Shown: in pieces, positions 26,028-38,938 of the stretch
How the letters are laid out: each line of letters begins with the position of its first letter
Numbering within the stretch: the first letter of the stretch is position 1
NCBI GenBank assembly: GCA_950022655.1
Contig: OX465581.1
Location: forward strand, 36,055,300 to 36,119,299
Length of the DNA stretch: 64,000 bases
Direction: 5' to 3'
DNA from: Alentia gelatinosa
Taxonomy: Eukaryota > Annelida > Polychaeta > Phyllodocida > Polynoidae
The notes under the pieces: model-generated
Databases searched by the model: none
Told to the model about the DNA's origin: nothing
Seen by the model: the letters and a program-made list of their open reading frames with translations, nothing else
Translations under genes and position numbers: made by a program

Positions 26028-27811
26028 GTAGGTATACCGCTCCTTATCTGCCGACGGCCACATGGCCACCCACCTCGCACCCTACGTCTCAGGTGGTGTG
26101 TGTGGTATCTCCTGTTACCTCGTTATTTGTTACTTTCTAAATGTCATAAATTCACTGCTTTTTAGCCATCTTTTCGTATACCCCGCGTATATGTAGTCTG
26201 GGGTACGAGTGCATATATATAGGCTACCATTCTGATTCGTTTCACATTGAAGTTGGTAAGACGCTGGTGGATATTTAGAGCAGAAAGTTTTTAATTTTTC
26301 TTATGTCATTATTCATTTCAATAATTAGATAACCAGTTAAATAGCGTTTTGACCTGTCTATACACAGGTGAAGAAATTTGTAGAATACAACCGCTTTTTA
26401 TATAACATTCTTATTTAGTATTGAACAGGACTAATTAGGTTGTAGTGATCGATAATTCGCTCCGAATCATTAGTTATAATCTTCATCTGGTAGGTAGGAA
26501 ATCGTGGTCAGCACTCCTAGGTCCATATTCCTCAGCATATCTACACAGCATTGTAGTGGCGTGTATCAGAGTCATGCTAGAAGTAATGAGGGGACGCGTC
26601 TCTTATTGCGTTCGATACCACCTTGAATCCTGTTTGATCCTTGCTGCTGTTGGCAAAGATGTCAACATATTTTGCCAACACTCAAAAATATACCAAACAA
26701 AGTATATCAAAACGTATGACTACAATTCCTAATCATTTTACATTTGGAAAAATTAGCAGAACCCATGCCTCGTTATGTAGAGAGAGGCTCTTTTCAGGTG
26801 ACCTCAATAGACAAAAAGGTCCCCTATGTGAATAAAAGCTTTGTCGGATGTTTACCACGTTACGATTCGTTGATTTCCACCAGAGAAGTAGACTACCCTT
26901 TATTGCTAGCTTAGGTAGTCGAGGAAAACCACGTCTAAGGTACAGTGCCCAGATGGATGGGATCCTAAGCTGGGTGTAATTTGAGCACCCGGTCCCTCGC
27001 TGCTCTACATGTAGGCTGCCACCTGCATGCCGCCCTCCCCGCTGCCCTGACCTTGAAGCACCGATCCTCCAGGTGTTAGAACCTCGTCGTGTAGGGTAGG
27101 ACTTTGCTTCTATCAGAACACCATGTCTAACCTGTACGCTGAAAAAAAATCTGTGTTTATAACACACTCCATCTTTTAGGCCAGCACCTCCGGCAGGCAT
27201 GGCAATTATTTAGTTATTTCAGTTTTCCATGGATAATTAAAGTATCATCATATTAGAGATAATGGGTGGGAAATAACAGGGTTCAGGAACTGTCCGCTCA
27301 TGGTTCAGTGACATAATAAGATGAAATAATAGGGTTCGGGAAATGTCTCGTTACTGCTTCAGTGACGTCCACCGGTTTTGTAATCGTTCTGTGTACCAAA
27401 TACTGTTGTGAAGAGTTTTAATATACTCTGATACAATTATAAAATATATATCACCAGTAACTGGTACTTAAACATGCTGGCATAGTATTAAGAAAATACA
27501 GAGGATAAGACGTCATGGAATTTGATTGGATAGATTCCAACACTTCTACCACATCAAATATACCATGTTGTATACTGATATGGGCCAGCATTTCAACATG
27601 GAAAAGCGTGCGGGTTTATTCCAAGTACAGACACATGTAATTAGCATCGTTCGCATAGCTCCAGGATCGCATTGTGGCAGAGCCACAAAGAGGGGAATGG
27701 GATGCGCCCAAATTCCCTCTGGGTTAAATTTGAGAGACGCAACCAACTATCCGGGAGGGATGTGGAGAGCCCAGCACGTGTCCATATCCCATAGCCTTGT
27801 CAAAAATGTTC

Positions 27812-27965
27812 AATGTCCCATTAATCATTAAACTAAGATTTAACAACGTCATCTGCCTTGATTACGTTAAAACACTGATGCATGACGAAATGTCCCATTA
27901 TTTAATGAACTAAAATTTAACATCACCATCTGCCTTAATTACATCAAAATATTGATGCCTGATGA
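27812..27965. repeat. 77-bp tandem duplication
   Basis: Two head-to-tail units start aatgtcccatta at 27812 and 27889. Both contain the block catctgcctt followed by attac and a matching ttgatgc/actgatgc end; they differ at roughly one base in five. Confidence 0.75.
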
Positions 27966-28499
27966 GTCCCAAAATGGCTGAAACCCATATTGAACTATGG
28001 CTAACCTGGCTAGCTGAAGAGTATCAAAAGCGCATGGAACGATATTTTGTTGAGCAACAATATGAGCATACTAGTCATAGACTGTGCTGATATGTTATGA
28101 TTAAGCCTAGCGTGAATTATACCAAAGTGTTTTGTTTAACGAGCCTCGTTGGCCGATAGCACGGCTCTGAATGTTTTTGAAATCCGACCAAGGCCAGGAT
28201 TTGTTCATTATGAGGTTTTAAAGGAAGGGAATTTAAAAAGCTTGAGACGTGGCCAAATTCAATTGGCTCGGTCTGAACAGGCTTACACCGGCCAATCTCG
28301 TGGTGCCTTGATCGGAGGAAATATCCTTTTATGGTTATCGATTCCTGCACGCGTGAGGGTAGAAAATGCCAATTTGGCCCAAACTTTAGCGTTTCAAAGG
28401 CTTTCATAAAATATAAATGGCAAGAAAGATTCTTAATTTCAACATCCAGTCTCTAAAAATACTTCTATTTCGTCAGTTTAAGTAAGTTTGTAGAACACC

Positions 28500-28960
28500 C
28501 GCTGCTTGCGCCCCACTCTCCCCCTCCCCAACCCCTACTCTGGGCCCCTACTCTGGACCTCCGCTAGCGCTCTTATTGATTTTCGCTGTGAATCCTCAAG
28601 GTCGTTGTGTAGTAAACAAGCAGAGTTATATTTACAAGCGAGGTCACTGTGCTCCTCGGGTGTTCTGTGTAATAACAGTGAGCTGCCTGTGCCGTGTGTG
28701 GCGCGCCTGCCAAGTCTCCGGCTTTAAAACTCAGCCGAGGCTCGCTATAATGCAATTGCCCGGAGATTGTGTGTGAGTGCCGCGTGTGAGGAATACCCGG
28801 GTTCCGCTTCACCTCCAAATACCTGGCCGCGGACGCCGTGACGTCACACGTCATGTGACCGGAGGGTGATGCTGCTCATGTGGAGCGCGGACGAGGGGAG
28901 GAGAGTAACTTCCACCAACAAGGAGCTGCGCCCCACAGCGGGTCCTGACCCCAGTACAGT
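28500..28960. promoter_or_regulatory. CpG-rich block with a full CRE palindrome in intron 1
   Basis: A CpG-rich stretch contains TGACGTCA at 28839-28846, followed closely by cacgtcatgtgacc, which includes an ATF/USF-like half. No coding exon in phase with AHCYL exon 2 was found beside it. It may be an enhancer or an alternative promoter with an untranslated exon. Confidence 0.35.
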
Positions 28961-31900
28961 CACCCGGGCAGCTGGCAAAGCAGATAGTACTTGTCTGGTC
29001 AAATACATGAACAAGGCAACATAGCTGAGAATATCACTCCAATTATTCCCACAAAGAAGATGGTCCATGCTATGTTGTGGTGCAATGGAAAATATTCCCC
29101 ATGGTATTACGTTTTAATTGTTGATTATCATTACTGAGATCACCTAAATTACGATATTTTATTATAAATAGCCTCTTTGATCAGGTCTTACAGTAATAAA
29201 CGGAGTGCCACATGCCTGTACCAATTTGCAGAATGAATGAAAATAAGTTTTTTATGGCGTACCAATATCTATGTGCTCAATGGTTGGTAGTTATTTTGTC
29301 GTTCGCAGTTGGACTAGGCTACCGTGTATCTGTACCTTCCGGTAAAGGGCTCTACTTTTAAATCACCTGGTCATGATGTAGAATATAAACTACGCATCAC
29401 TGCTAAATCAGGTCAGCAGAGAGATATTTACACTGGCAACAGCAGGTCGTGAATAGATCTTAAATAGTGCGGGCTTTTAAGACCTCAAGAACCTAGCGTT
29501 ACGAAACAGCCTACAGAAGAGTTATTGCATTGTAATGTGTCGTGTTAGGGATATCCCATAAATTAGATAGACTGGTAGGTTCTTAACTGGGAAGACCTTT
29601 AAAGTATGATGGTGAATGAAAAGAAATTCTTGTGGGATGGCTTGATAACAAGTCATAAGATACCCCCTTCGTATCGTGCTACTGTCTTTTGTATGCTATG
29701 AACTAAAGCGAGGAAATAGGGGAGTTTCGTCTGTAAATCTTATAACCCGTGAAGCAATCAATAAAATTGAACCTATTTTCACCAGATTTGTTTTGGGAGT
29801 TTCTACGCAGTATGTACTCTTCAATTGAAAACTCCCCATTTAGCAGGTTGATCACTTGGTGTTCCCTGATAGTAGTGATATGGCTCGTACATAAATTTTA
29901 TAGCTCCTATATATGCCCTAACCCGTCCTGCAGAAGCAGGGAGATTGCTTTTAACCTTTGGTTTACCGTGCCAGTGATGATATTGAATTCAGGACCGTTT
30001 CGACTGACAAATGAACAGGTCTTTGGTGTCGGTGATAGATGAATTAACCCTGCGAATGCAAAGTTTGCATCACTTTGTCAAATGTTATTTGGTTAAAGTA
30101 TAGTGTACACAAGCCATACAGTGCCAAAATATAGGAGTAGCCATTTTTTCATAAATGATAACAATATATCAAGTTCCAATTACAGAAGTAACGAGCTGTG
30201 CTGTTTACATGGTGTTGGATGTTTGACACTTCAGCTCTGAACAGAAGGTCGAAAATGATGTTTACTATTGGCGATTGGTGTGGGAATTCAAAAGCTGTTT
30301 GTCGGTAGCAGTATACTCGGTGATTTGGTAAGATAGATTCACCGCAATTTCTATTCTTAATTTGTTTTTAAGATCCATATATCTACTCTATTATACACTG
30401 AATAGAACCGTCTCACAATATGTTACCTAGAAAATGCATTTTGTGTTGATTAAGTTCTTGTTCAATGTAATAATGATGGGAATGGAAAGAATGTCTGTGA
30501 TAGATGCTTGTAATTGTGATGGATACTGGAAGGGGGCGCTATGAAATTCCGCAATGGAGGCCCGCGTCTTGTAGACTCACGCCTGCCAACCCCACCTGTT
30601 CTACAGCTTGTCTGACCTCCTTCCACCACACCCTAAACTCAGTTTCTCACCCACCCCTCGGAAAAACAACAATCCCCGGTCGGAACTTCCAGGAAGGCTA
30701 AGTACCGTGTAATTGCATGACATACACGAACATTTGCAACGTATCATCAAAACATAGTAAAGTTGGTCAGTTTTGTTAATCCCCTTTTCAGTTTTTGATA
30801 TCAACGCAAACGCAAAGTGCAATGTTCTGATCTCTCTTAGTTATATTTTAGCAGAGTAGTGTAGAGAGTTCATGGCAAGGTTTATTGTCTGTTAATGGCT
30901 TTACTCTTGAGTTGAGTAAATACAAGTATATATGCCGTTATTTATACATTGATATCTTGGTATATTGTATCGTTCGACGAGGCGTGTTAGCGGTCTGTGT
31001 ATAAATTTTTTAGCATGTCTGGATCTGGATAAATCCGTTGACAGCATCTAGGAATTTGAAATCTTGGTATATTGTACCTCAAGAATGGCAGATATATTCC
31101 TTACGTCGGATAATGTATAGGTAGAACAGATAAGCTCAAGGCTTAGACCTAGAAAATGCAGGAGCTATTAGCCAGCTTGCTGGATTTCGTACTGGTGATG
31201 CACCACTATCCCATCTCCTGCAGCTAGATGATAAGTGCAGACAGGTGTTAATAGGCAACAGGTATAAGTTTTGTATGATAACACGCCTCCTTGTCTTGTT
31301 ATATAGGCTTGTTTCAATTGGCGCTGATTCTAGACTCTGATGTTCTTTTTGTAAGTCACGGACCAACAGAAAAACATAACTGAACATTTGTCAGTCAATA
31401 GTAACAAGCCAGCTCAATTATTCAGTGCTTTCCAACCAATGAAAAATATTAACTACAAAATCAGCATAAGGTTATTTTGTCAGCAGTGAAGGTGCTGATG
31501 ACAGCATATATATATATATATTGATCTGGACCCCACCTATTCTTGCAATGGAAACGGGGGATGTATCTCCCCGAGAAATATTGGTTAAGTTGACCTTCAC
31601 TGCCTTCTAGGCCAGCAAATCAGAAGTAAACTAGAAATGTTTGCTTCTCCCTGCCCCACAAACTGTCGAAAAAAAGCGGAAAAAAACTCTTTGAACCTCA
31701 TCCACACCCTCACCCTCAAACACCTAAACCTCACATAATTCCCCTCGAAAAGTACCCTTTTTGATTGCCTAGGTGTTTTCCCTTTTCCCCTTCCTTTGGG
31801 ACCCCCCAGAAGCTTAATATTCTTTAACATGGATATTTATATAGAACCACCCCTGCCTCAAAGGAGTTATGAGAGATGCATTTTTTGCTTTCATCTTTAA

Positions 31901-33837
31901 CATCGAAGTCGTTGAGGAACAGGACACAAAATTGAAGGTTGAAATATTCCTCTGTCTTTTTGTGAAAAAGGAATGGGACAAGAAAACCTATATAAAATGG
32001 GAATGTGAACGTCATAGTGATCAAACGGTTCTAGAACAACATTACTAAGAATCTGTGACAAAAAAACCATCGGTCAGAGTGGTGCGAGTTCCCCAATGGT
32101 TAATAGATTTGCCCACTGCAGAAAATACCCTGTAGACTGCCCAGTACATGGACCGGTAAATGATCAGTAAGTAAATATTATTGGGAGCACAGAAAGTGGT
32201 ACCAAAATCACTTTAGTAGGTTCGGGTCATTAGCGAGTACTGATGGCGTGCTCCTCACCAGCTCCTTGTCCGAGCAGCTCATGTGTCTGAGAGCAGCTCG
32301 CCTGAAGTAGGCGTGATGAACATGCGTTTCACCAATTCCGCATGATAATAGAGCCACAGCGGGAGCCACTGCTACCACACAGCTTAGACAGAGGCAATTT
32401 TCTCCTCGTCTTACTCGATTTCCCAGTCCACGTTCTCCACAATGACAATTAGCAGGTATACGTACTCCCCACGGTGGTTAGCCAATGACAGCTCATGTAT
32501 CTTAGATATTACATGCATCAGCAATTATCGAGACGGTTCTCTTGATTCTAGAGAATGCAGAGATAGAGTTTGAAGGAGGAAGGATGTGCTGGAGTGTGGT
32601 GGCACAGGGGAGAATATAGACACGTAACCAGTAAGTAGTAAATCTGCTCTCACGCCTGGATTATCACCACCCCTCTGAGTGCGGGGAAATCATGGCGTGA
32701 TGATTATCAGAGCGGCTACTCAATTAAGCCCGGCGCTGCTCGCCTTCACATCCCAAGTCCTAAGCCTCTCTACATCATCATCCCACTATGTCATTGCTAC
32801 TGAAGATGATGTGCTTCTCAAATGTCGCGTTTACTCATTCTCGCTTGGAATTAGCATGGCAGACTTCGACGTGCATGTCCTTCCGCTCTACTCTTAAAGT
32901 TGATGGCAGTAGTTGTGACGCCGGGTTCTGAAATGTCACCTGGCTGACAGGGAAGGCGTATAAAGGCGTGCGCCGCCCGCCCGCCGCCCACGCGCCGCCC
33001 GCCGCACGCCTAGCGGTTACTGCTCGCACCTTGTGGTGGGCGGATCCCTTCTCACATCCAGCCCATTAAGATCTTGTTAGTGGAAGTAAGCCAGCAAGCA
33101 AGGCCAATGGACTGCCTATATAGAGGCTGTATAACATGATGGGGCCAGCTGAGGCAGCAATAGCCTGTTGGAAAATTGTCAATCCTTTCGGGATATCAAT
33201 AGGGCCTCTGTAGTTGCTGATCTAGTGTTCTATTTAATGGTCCAGGAAAATAGCCAAATGTGAGCGTAAATTGTAGGAAACCATTGTATCTGCAAAATGT
33301 TTTGCAATTTGTATTTTCTTAGCAGCTCACTGTAGCTAAGGTCCCTGACGTCTAATGGAAATTTGTGTCCATCTATTTCACAGCAGTTGTTTCTCGCTGT
33401 TCGTAGCCAGCATACTTCCATCGTATGTAAATGCAATTTGTACACTAATAGAAGTCCATGGCGACTTCAATTCAATTAACTTTTTAAGTAATGTTCATCT
33501 TATGCATCATCCTTGTATAGAGTAATGTCTTTTTATACGTTTTATTTATATCTTCCGGTTGCGTTGTCAGCAGAACCAGCTTTAACTTGCAAAGCAATTA
33601 CATTTTAATAGAACTCATCATGTGGGTTGCCACCAATCCATAAATCCATACTTCAACCTTTTATAAAGCTCATCTATCTTGGAAATCATCGACTAGATAA
33701 TATGTCAGTCTTGGCTGCACCACGTAGGACTGCTGTTCAGTATAATATAGTGGGGTAACATGTTTAATAAATCTACAAGGTGATTCTAGATAACATGGGT
33801 GCATTTTGCCAGAGGCACACTCAGGTAAAGGCCTTCG

Positions 33838-34240
33838 TTAACTCTTTCTGTCCGAGCCTGATTGCAGAGCACAGGCACTATAGGACGAGGCATAATGCCC
33901 CTATAAACCCCAAAGGGGACGAGACTATCGCCGTATGGTGTCTGTTTGTCGTATGGGCGTCACTTAGCAACCTTTAGATACCAGTTACTATAGTTACTTA
34001 TCGAATACCCACAGAGTATAATGATGAACATGGTATTTTTTATTAATTGTGAAAAAATGGTGTAAATCTATTCATTATTTCTCATAAAACATAACGTTTG
34101 TGATGATGACACATAAACATAAATATATTTTTTTTAAATGCCTGGAGGCATTCCTCGTCCCCTGGGTGGGAATGCCTCTAGGCATTCCTCGTCCCCTGGG
34201 TGGGAATGCCTCCAGGCATTGCTCGGACTGAAAGAGTTAA
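33838..34240. mobile_element. TTAA-flanked MITE (piggyBac-like target)
   Basis: Terminal inverted repeats ctctttctgtccgag (33842-33856) and ctcggactgaaagag (34222-34236) match at 14 of 15 positions. Each is directly bounded by TTAA, the invariant target site of piggyBac-type transposons. The 395-bp interior has no coding capacity and carries an AT-rich centre and the 34-bp minisatellite listed next. Confidence 0.7.
34137..34226. repeat. 34-bp minisatellite inside the TTAA element
   Basis: There are two full units and one partial unit. Each begins with the near-palindrome AATGCCTnnAGGCATT followed by a conserved tcctcgtcccctgggtggg segment. Only the two central bases of the palindrome differ between units (gg, ct, cc) apart from the truncated end. 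Confidence 0.85.
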
Positions 34241-36015
34241 TGTCCTTACCGAGAACCATGCAATATGCAGACGTTGAACTCTATCCTGGATTCTAGCAGC
34301 TGTTTCAATCCCCCGTGGTAAGACGATGACGAGAGCATGTCATATATGTACAAACCAGACATCGCGAGCAGCACATGCTTTTAGAGGAGCAGCTCCTACA
34401 TTATTTTGGTCTGTAAATTTCTTTAGTGCCTAAAACAAGATACAAATTTCTCCTCAGCGTAATCAATCATTTTTGCATACATATGCCCGACATTGTATTT
34501 GAGAACGAGACCACGTTTGGTCTAGCAAAAATAGATCTATATTTTCTCAAGTAAACAATTCCTCTTCAGCTGAAATTTACATTCTTATGTCATATTTTGT
34601 AGTTAGATCCTACATTCTACGGTATATTAATATTAGGTTTCCTGATAAGATATAAGTATTGGTTACGCCCTCTCATCTGGATAAATGTGAATATACCATC
34701 ATCTTCCGTTACTTATCGTTCACTTGCAGAAATTGACCCTTAATCCTCAACCAGATCTGCCTCTGCATGTATCCCCGCCGCTGCCCAAATATCTATGCAC
34801 TCCCATCGTATTCACACCAACGTTACTATATAAGGTTTGTGATAGCTTGGGGAGAAAAAGGCTCCCACCAAGCGCCACCCAAAGTAGCTCTGTAGAATCT
34901 ACAGAGTAATTTACGGCATTTTTAACCGTGCTTCGTCCTAAGAAACGATCTGAAAATAATCACATTGTGTGGTCGCCTCTGTGCAGCCCCATCAATAATG
35001 TAGCGAGCCCCAATCGATAAGGTTCCATCGCGTCTGCTTTCTGCCAAGTAGAACTAAAGGAGGAAAGCACTAAACCAAAATGCCTCCGGGGCACTATCGA
35101 TGAGCAAGAGAAATGACCCAGAACCTTGATCAACACGAAATGACCCTAAATGCTTAAATTACACCTGATCTATAAGGGTTTAGCACTTGACTCAGAATAT
35201 AATGAGTCTCAATGCTGACAATACAATATTCACAAATGTAACCAAATGATCGCTCTAGCTGTATTGGTGTATTTATCAGAATAAGTGATGTAGTTTATCA
35301 TGATAATACAGCCACTAGTTGGAACTTGTGATAGTTCTTATCATGCATGAGAAATCCATGAGGTATGAACCCCTTGCTTGTCCCTTGTAGGGGGTAAATA
35401 TGATGATACAAAGCTTTGAAATTCACAATGGTGCTATTATCAAGTATTAGCTAGCGCAGCGCTTCGTGTGAGCTTGTTTAGGTGGTCTCGAGTAAGACGG
35501 TAGATATAATATTATAAGGAGATAAAGTAGGCCTGATGGGAGCCTCTTCACCATCAAGGTTCCCTATGTACCAAATGACTCTACAGGAATAGAAATATCA
35601 CTTGAATTCCATATTTCTAGGCCTAACCACCATAAACCAATATGCAACAGTATGAACTAGTCGAGGAAGGCCATGATTCTGCGTATTGTGCGTATTAGAC
35701 GTAAAGGTATATTGAGAAGGATTCCCCACTGTATAGAGTTATTCACTGGAAATAGAGACGAGATGTCGTCTGCTCTCTTTGTTGATGCTCCCTAGAATGA
35801 CTGTTTAAGAGTTATCTATTGAAGTTATTATAGATGTATACGGGTGAATAGAGATATTAGGTTAGAGATTAATTAAGTCTTTGTATAACAGGGTTGCGCA
35901 ACGGCAAACTATAAGGCAACTGGTGTATATGTTAAATGAAATTCGTTTAGTACGTGGCTAGGTCTGGTATGTGGGCAAAAAAAAAAAAAAAAGTTAAATG
36001 AAATTCGTTAATATA

Positions 36016-36349
36016 AACTGTGAAATTCCTCTTTGTATGACGATTCTTTTATCTTTATCCTACCCCTAATATAAAATCCCATAGGCTTAACATTGACTTT
36101 CCGTATGCGCCCGTATGTCGCATACGGATAAAAAATCGCTCCTAGGAGCGTACAAAAAATGGACCAATCAGAGATCAGCAGCTGAAAGTAGTTCCAAGCG
36201 CCTTCAGAGCAGCAAGGAGAGCTATATGGAGGACTTCAGAAAGTTTTTATCATGTTTTTTTGTTATTATCCTCACATAAAAATATCGTTCACAGGGGGTA
36301 TGATAATATCAACTGTGAAATTCCTCTTTGTATGACGATTCTTTTATCT
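36016..36349. repeat. 39-bp perfect direct repeat, 295 bp apart
   Basis: The segment opening aactgtgaaattcctctttg occurs identically at 36016-36054 and 36311-36349. Upstream, gttaaatgaaattcgtt is also duplicated (35931-35947 and 35993-36009) around a 16-base A run. Partial copy F and a palindrome lie between the 39-bp repeats. Confidence 0.85.
36055..36130 (-). mobile_element. Composite hairpin family, partial copy F
   Basis: The sequence ttatcctacccct followed by cataggcttaacattg matches the start of the copy B module. A small palindrome (cgtatgcgcccgtatgtcg... at 36101 onward) follows where a hairpin is expected. The closing GGTGAGATAA end is missing. Confidence 0.4.
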
Positions 36350-37514
36350 GTATGACATAGCCTTTTCCAAATGTATCCTCTTATCTAGGCTCCACGAAGC
36401 AGATTATCGTCGTATGATCTTTCCTTTATCTAGATTTAAGATTTTTTTAATACATATTTTTATTGAAAGACGTAACACGAAATTCCACTTACCATTATTC
36501 ATGGGATTCTGTAAATTGAAATTTGTCACGCAACACGATGAGGGTGGTGATAACAGTGTTCTCATAATGATTGGTATTTTTAGGCAGTCCACCATGAAGA
36601 TCGGGAAGGTCAGGTAATGCTCTAGTCAGCAGAATTCCACCACAATAATAAACATCGATACTCGACAAACATGGCCTAATCAAATGTCTTTGACATTATC
36701 TCTCAATTTGAAAACGAAAAGTAGAATGCTTCTCAACTTTGCTCATCAAAACACTCAATTATATCGCAGACTTTAAATTGATTGTGTGTTCGTGAATTCT
36801 CCATTGCTTTGGAAAGCTATTCTAGCTCTGAAGTCAGTTGATAGTTCCTATACACCTTCATGGCCACTTGGGACGTTCAACAAACAAACCGAAGCCAGTT
36901 TATATCTTGGTTCTAGTATATTTACCTTTAGGGTCGTGTAAGATTCTCATAGATATTTGCTTTGAATGATAAAACCGTGTTGGATGCGTGTTGAAATTCT
37001 CCGGGGGTCCCAGGATATATACATGTATTTTAGCTGTTACCAAACAAATATCGAATTCTAGCTTTGCCCTTGGAATACTGTATCCCATTCAGTAAAGGAT
37101 TCATTGTGTTTCCAAGTATATTTTGGACTGCAGGCTCAGGTACCCTCCAGGGATATGCCAGGTAGCATCAGTGAGATGATACGCTCGGCGAGTTGGTTAA
37201 GAGATCACACACCCTTCTCCTTGCACCTTACATGTTGGCGCCACCCTAGCATATCTTCCCCATAGATCCCGGATGTAAACATGCCGAGTCATCAGCTCCT
37301 CGACCTCACTTCTCACTACCCACCGACGGCCGAGGTAACTGACGCTACCGCCGCACACTGAGGCCGTTACTGATATACGACAACCACAGAACCCATCCCT
37401 CAGCTATCCATGCGCCGATAGAGCTAGCTCGTCTTCTGTAGTTCTGGCGAAAAGATCTGCTCGGAGAGTGAGTGTGTATTTGGAACTCTGACTGGGTGCC
37501 ACAAGAGGGTGGTC

Positions 37515-37760
37515 TATCGAGACGTGGCTAGTGTGCCTGAATGAAATCTGTTCCTTGTATTTTTTTGTCGGAAATATTCGCCTCACACACTGTCTTGGAT
37601 TCTTATTATCATATTCCTGGAAATGATTAAAAACGTCGTTTCAAAATAGGTCAGGTTGTACGGAGTGCACAATCTTATAGTTCGTGCACATTGTATAGAA
37701 CGGAATCAGTACAGCTGGCCAGTAAGTGTGAAACATTCACGCACAGGTATATAATAATGA
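37515..37760 (+). repeat. Dispersed repeat family 2, copy 3
   Basis: It shares gaatgaaatctg, attaaaaacgtcgttt, tacggagtgcac and ctggccagtaagtgtgaaac, and ends gcacaggtatataataatg. Confidence 0.6.
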
Positions 37761-38910
37761 TATGAGTATGTGCAAAGCGCCCCACCCAGTGTGCCATGTG
37801 AAGTGCCGAGATAACGCCAAGCAGCCGAATCCTGCACAGTTTATGAGCTCCTCTCGTCCGGAGTACTCACTGCAAACTTCTTCTGTCTGGTATTTTTGGG
37901 TAGAACGTGAAACTGGAAATGATTGATCGAGAAGATGGTGGTATATTAGATGTCTCTGGCCCACTCTCCTAACAGAGATCTTGAACTGCTGGTCGCTTCT
38001 TGACCCATTGTGGGGACCAAAAATAACCCTGACACCAATGTATATACTTTTTTATTTCTGAACGCAGTTCTTTGTGCTGTATTTTCAGAAGAGAAGTTCA
38101 CGCATTACACAGTACACATTCTTAATACTTGTTTTCGTGTCAAATGTGGCATATTGGTTGGGACCACTTTCTTGCTTAGAATATAGTTCATGTGCTGCAG
38201 GTTTTTGCTTTATAAACAAAAATATGCATTCGTTCAAAGTGGCAGTTCTGGCAACTGTGGATGCGGCGCCTACTGTCTGTTACAACCGGAGAAGAAACAG
38301 CTAGAATGTCAGATGCTCATTTAACGCTGACAGCTTTTCCCCATTCATAACATTTTAGTGCTTTAGTTTTAAACATGTATGGTATTTTTACTGTTTTTCC
38401 ACCTAAATGTAGTTTCAGTTTCTGTTACTCCATCTGACGTCAGAGCTTAGTGCAGAGAGATGTAATCCCAAGTGCCATGATGTACTTGCAGGGAGAGTGT
38501 CTGGCCAGATCAAGTTAGTCAGGTCCACAAAGGGTTAACAGACTGGTAACATTTGCCCAGTGGCTTGGCCAAAAACCTTGTGCCGGTTGGTACCATACCA
38601 GGAGGTTTATAAGGCTACAAGTCCATTCACCTTACCTACGGCTTTCTCTCTGTGCTTAAGGTCAGGGAACTTCATCGTCAGGCGCCCTGCCAAAGCATCA
38701 CGATGTGGCTTATCTACTACAGGTTGTTAAACAACTGGATTTGTTAAATCCCAACCCCTCTCCCCGCACAAACACACACGTAGGAACAACATGATGATGA
38801 CTACTGACTCGACACAGACGTTTTATTCATACACATTATTCTGTAGGCGATGGTATCCAAGATTAGATACCAATGCTCTATGCATTATTCATTGAATACT
38901 TCCCTGATTG

Positions 38911-38938
38911 CACACACACACACACACACACACACACA
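38911..38938. repeat. (CA)14 microsatellite
   Basis: This is an uninterrupted CA dinucleotide run of 28 bases. Confidence 0.98.

Noticed and set aside
28149..28409. 86- and 96-codon frames on opposite strands
   Set aside because: Mirror-image open frames without motifs or splice sites are typical of chance.
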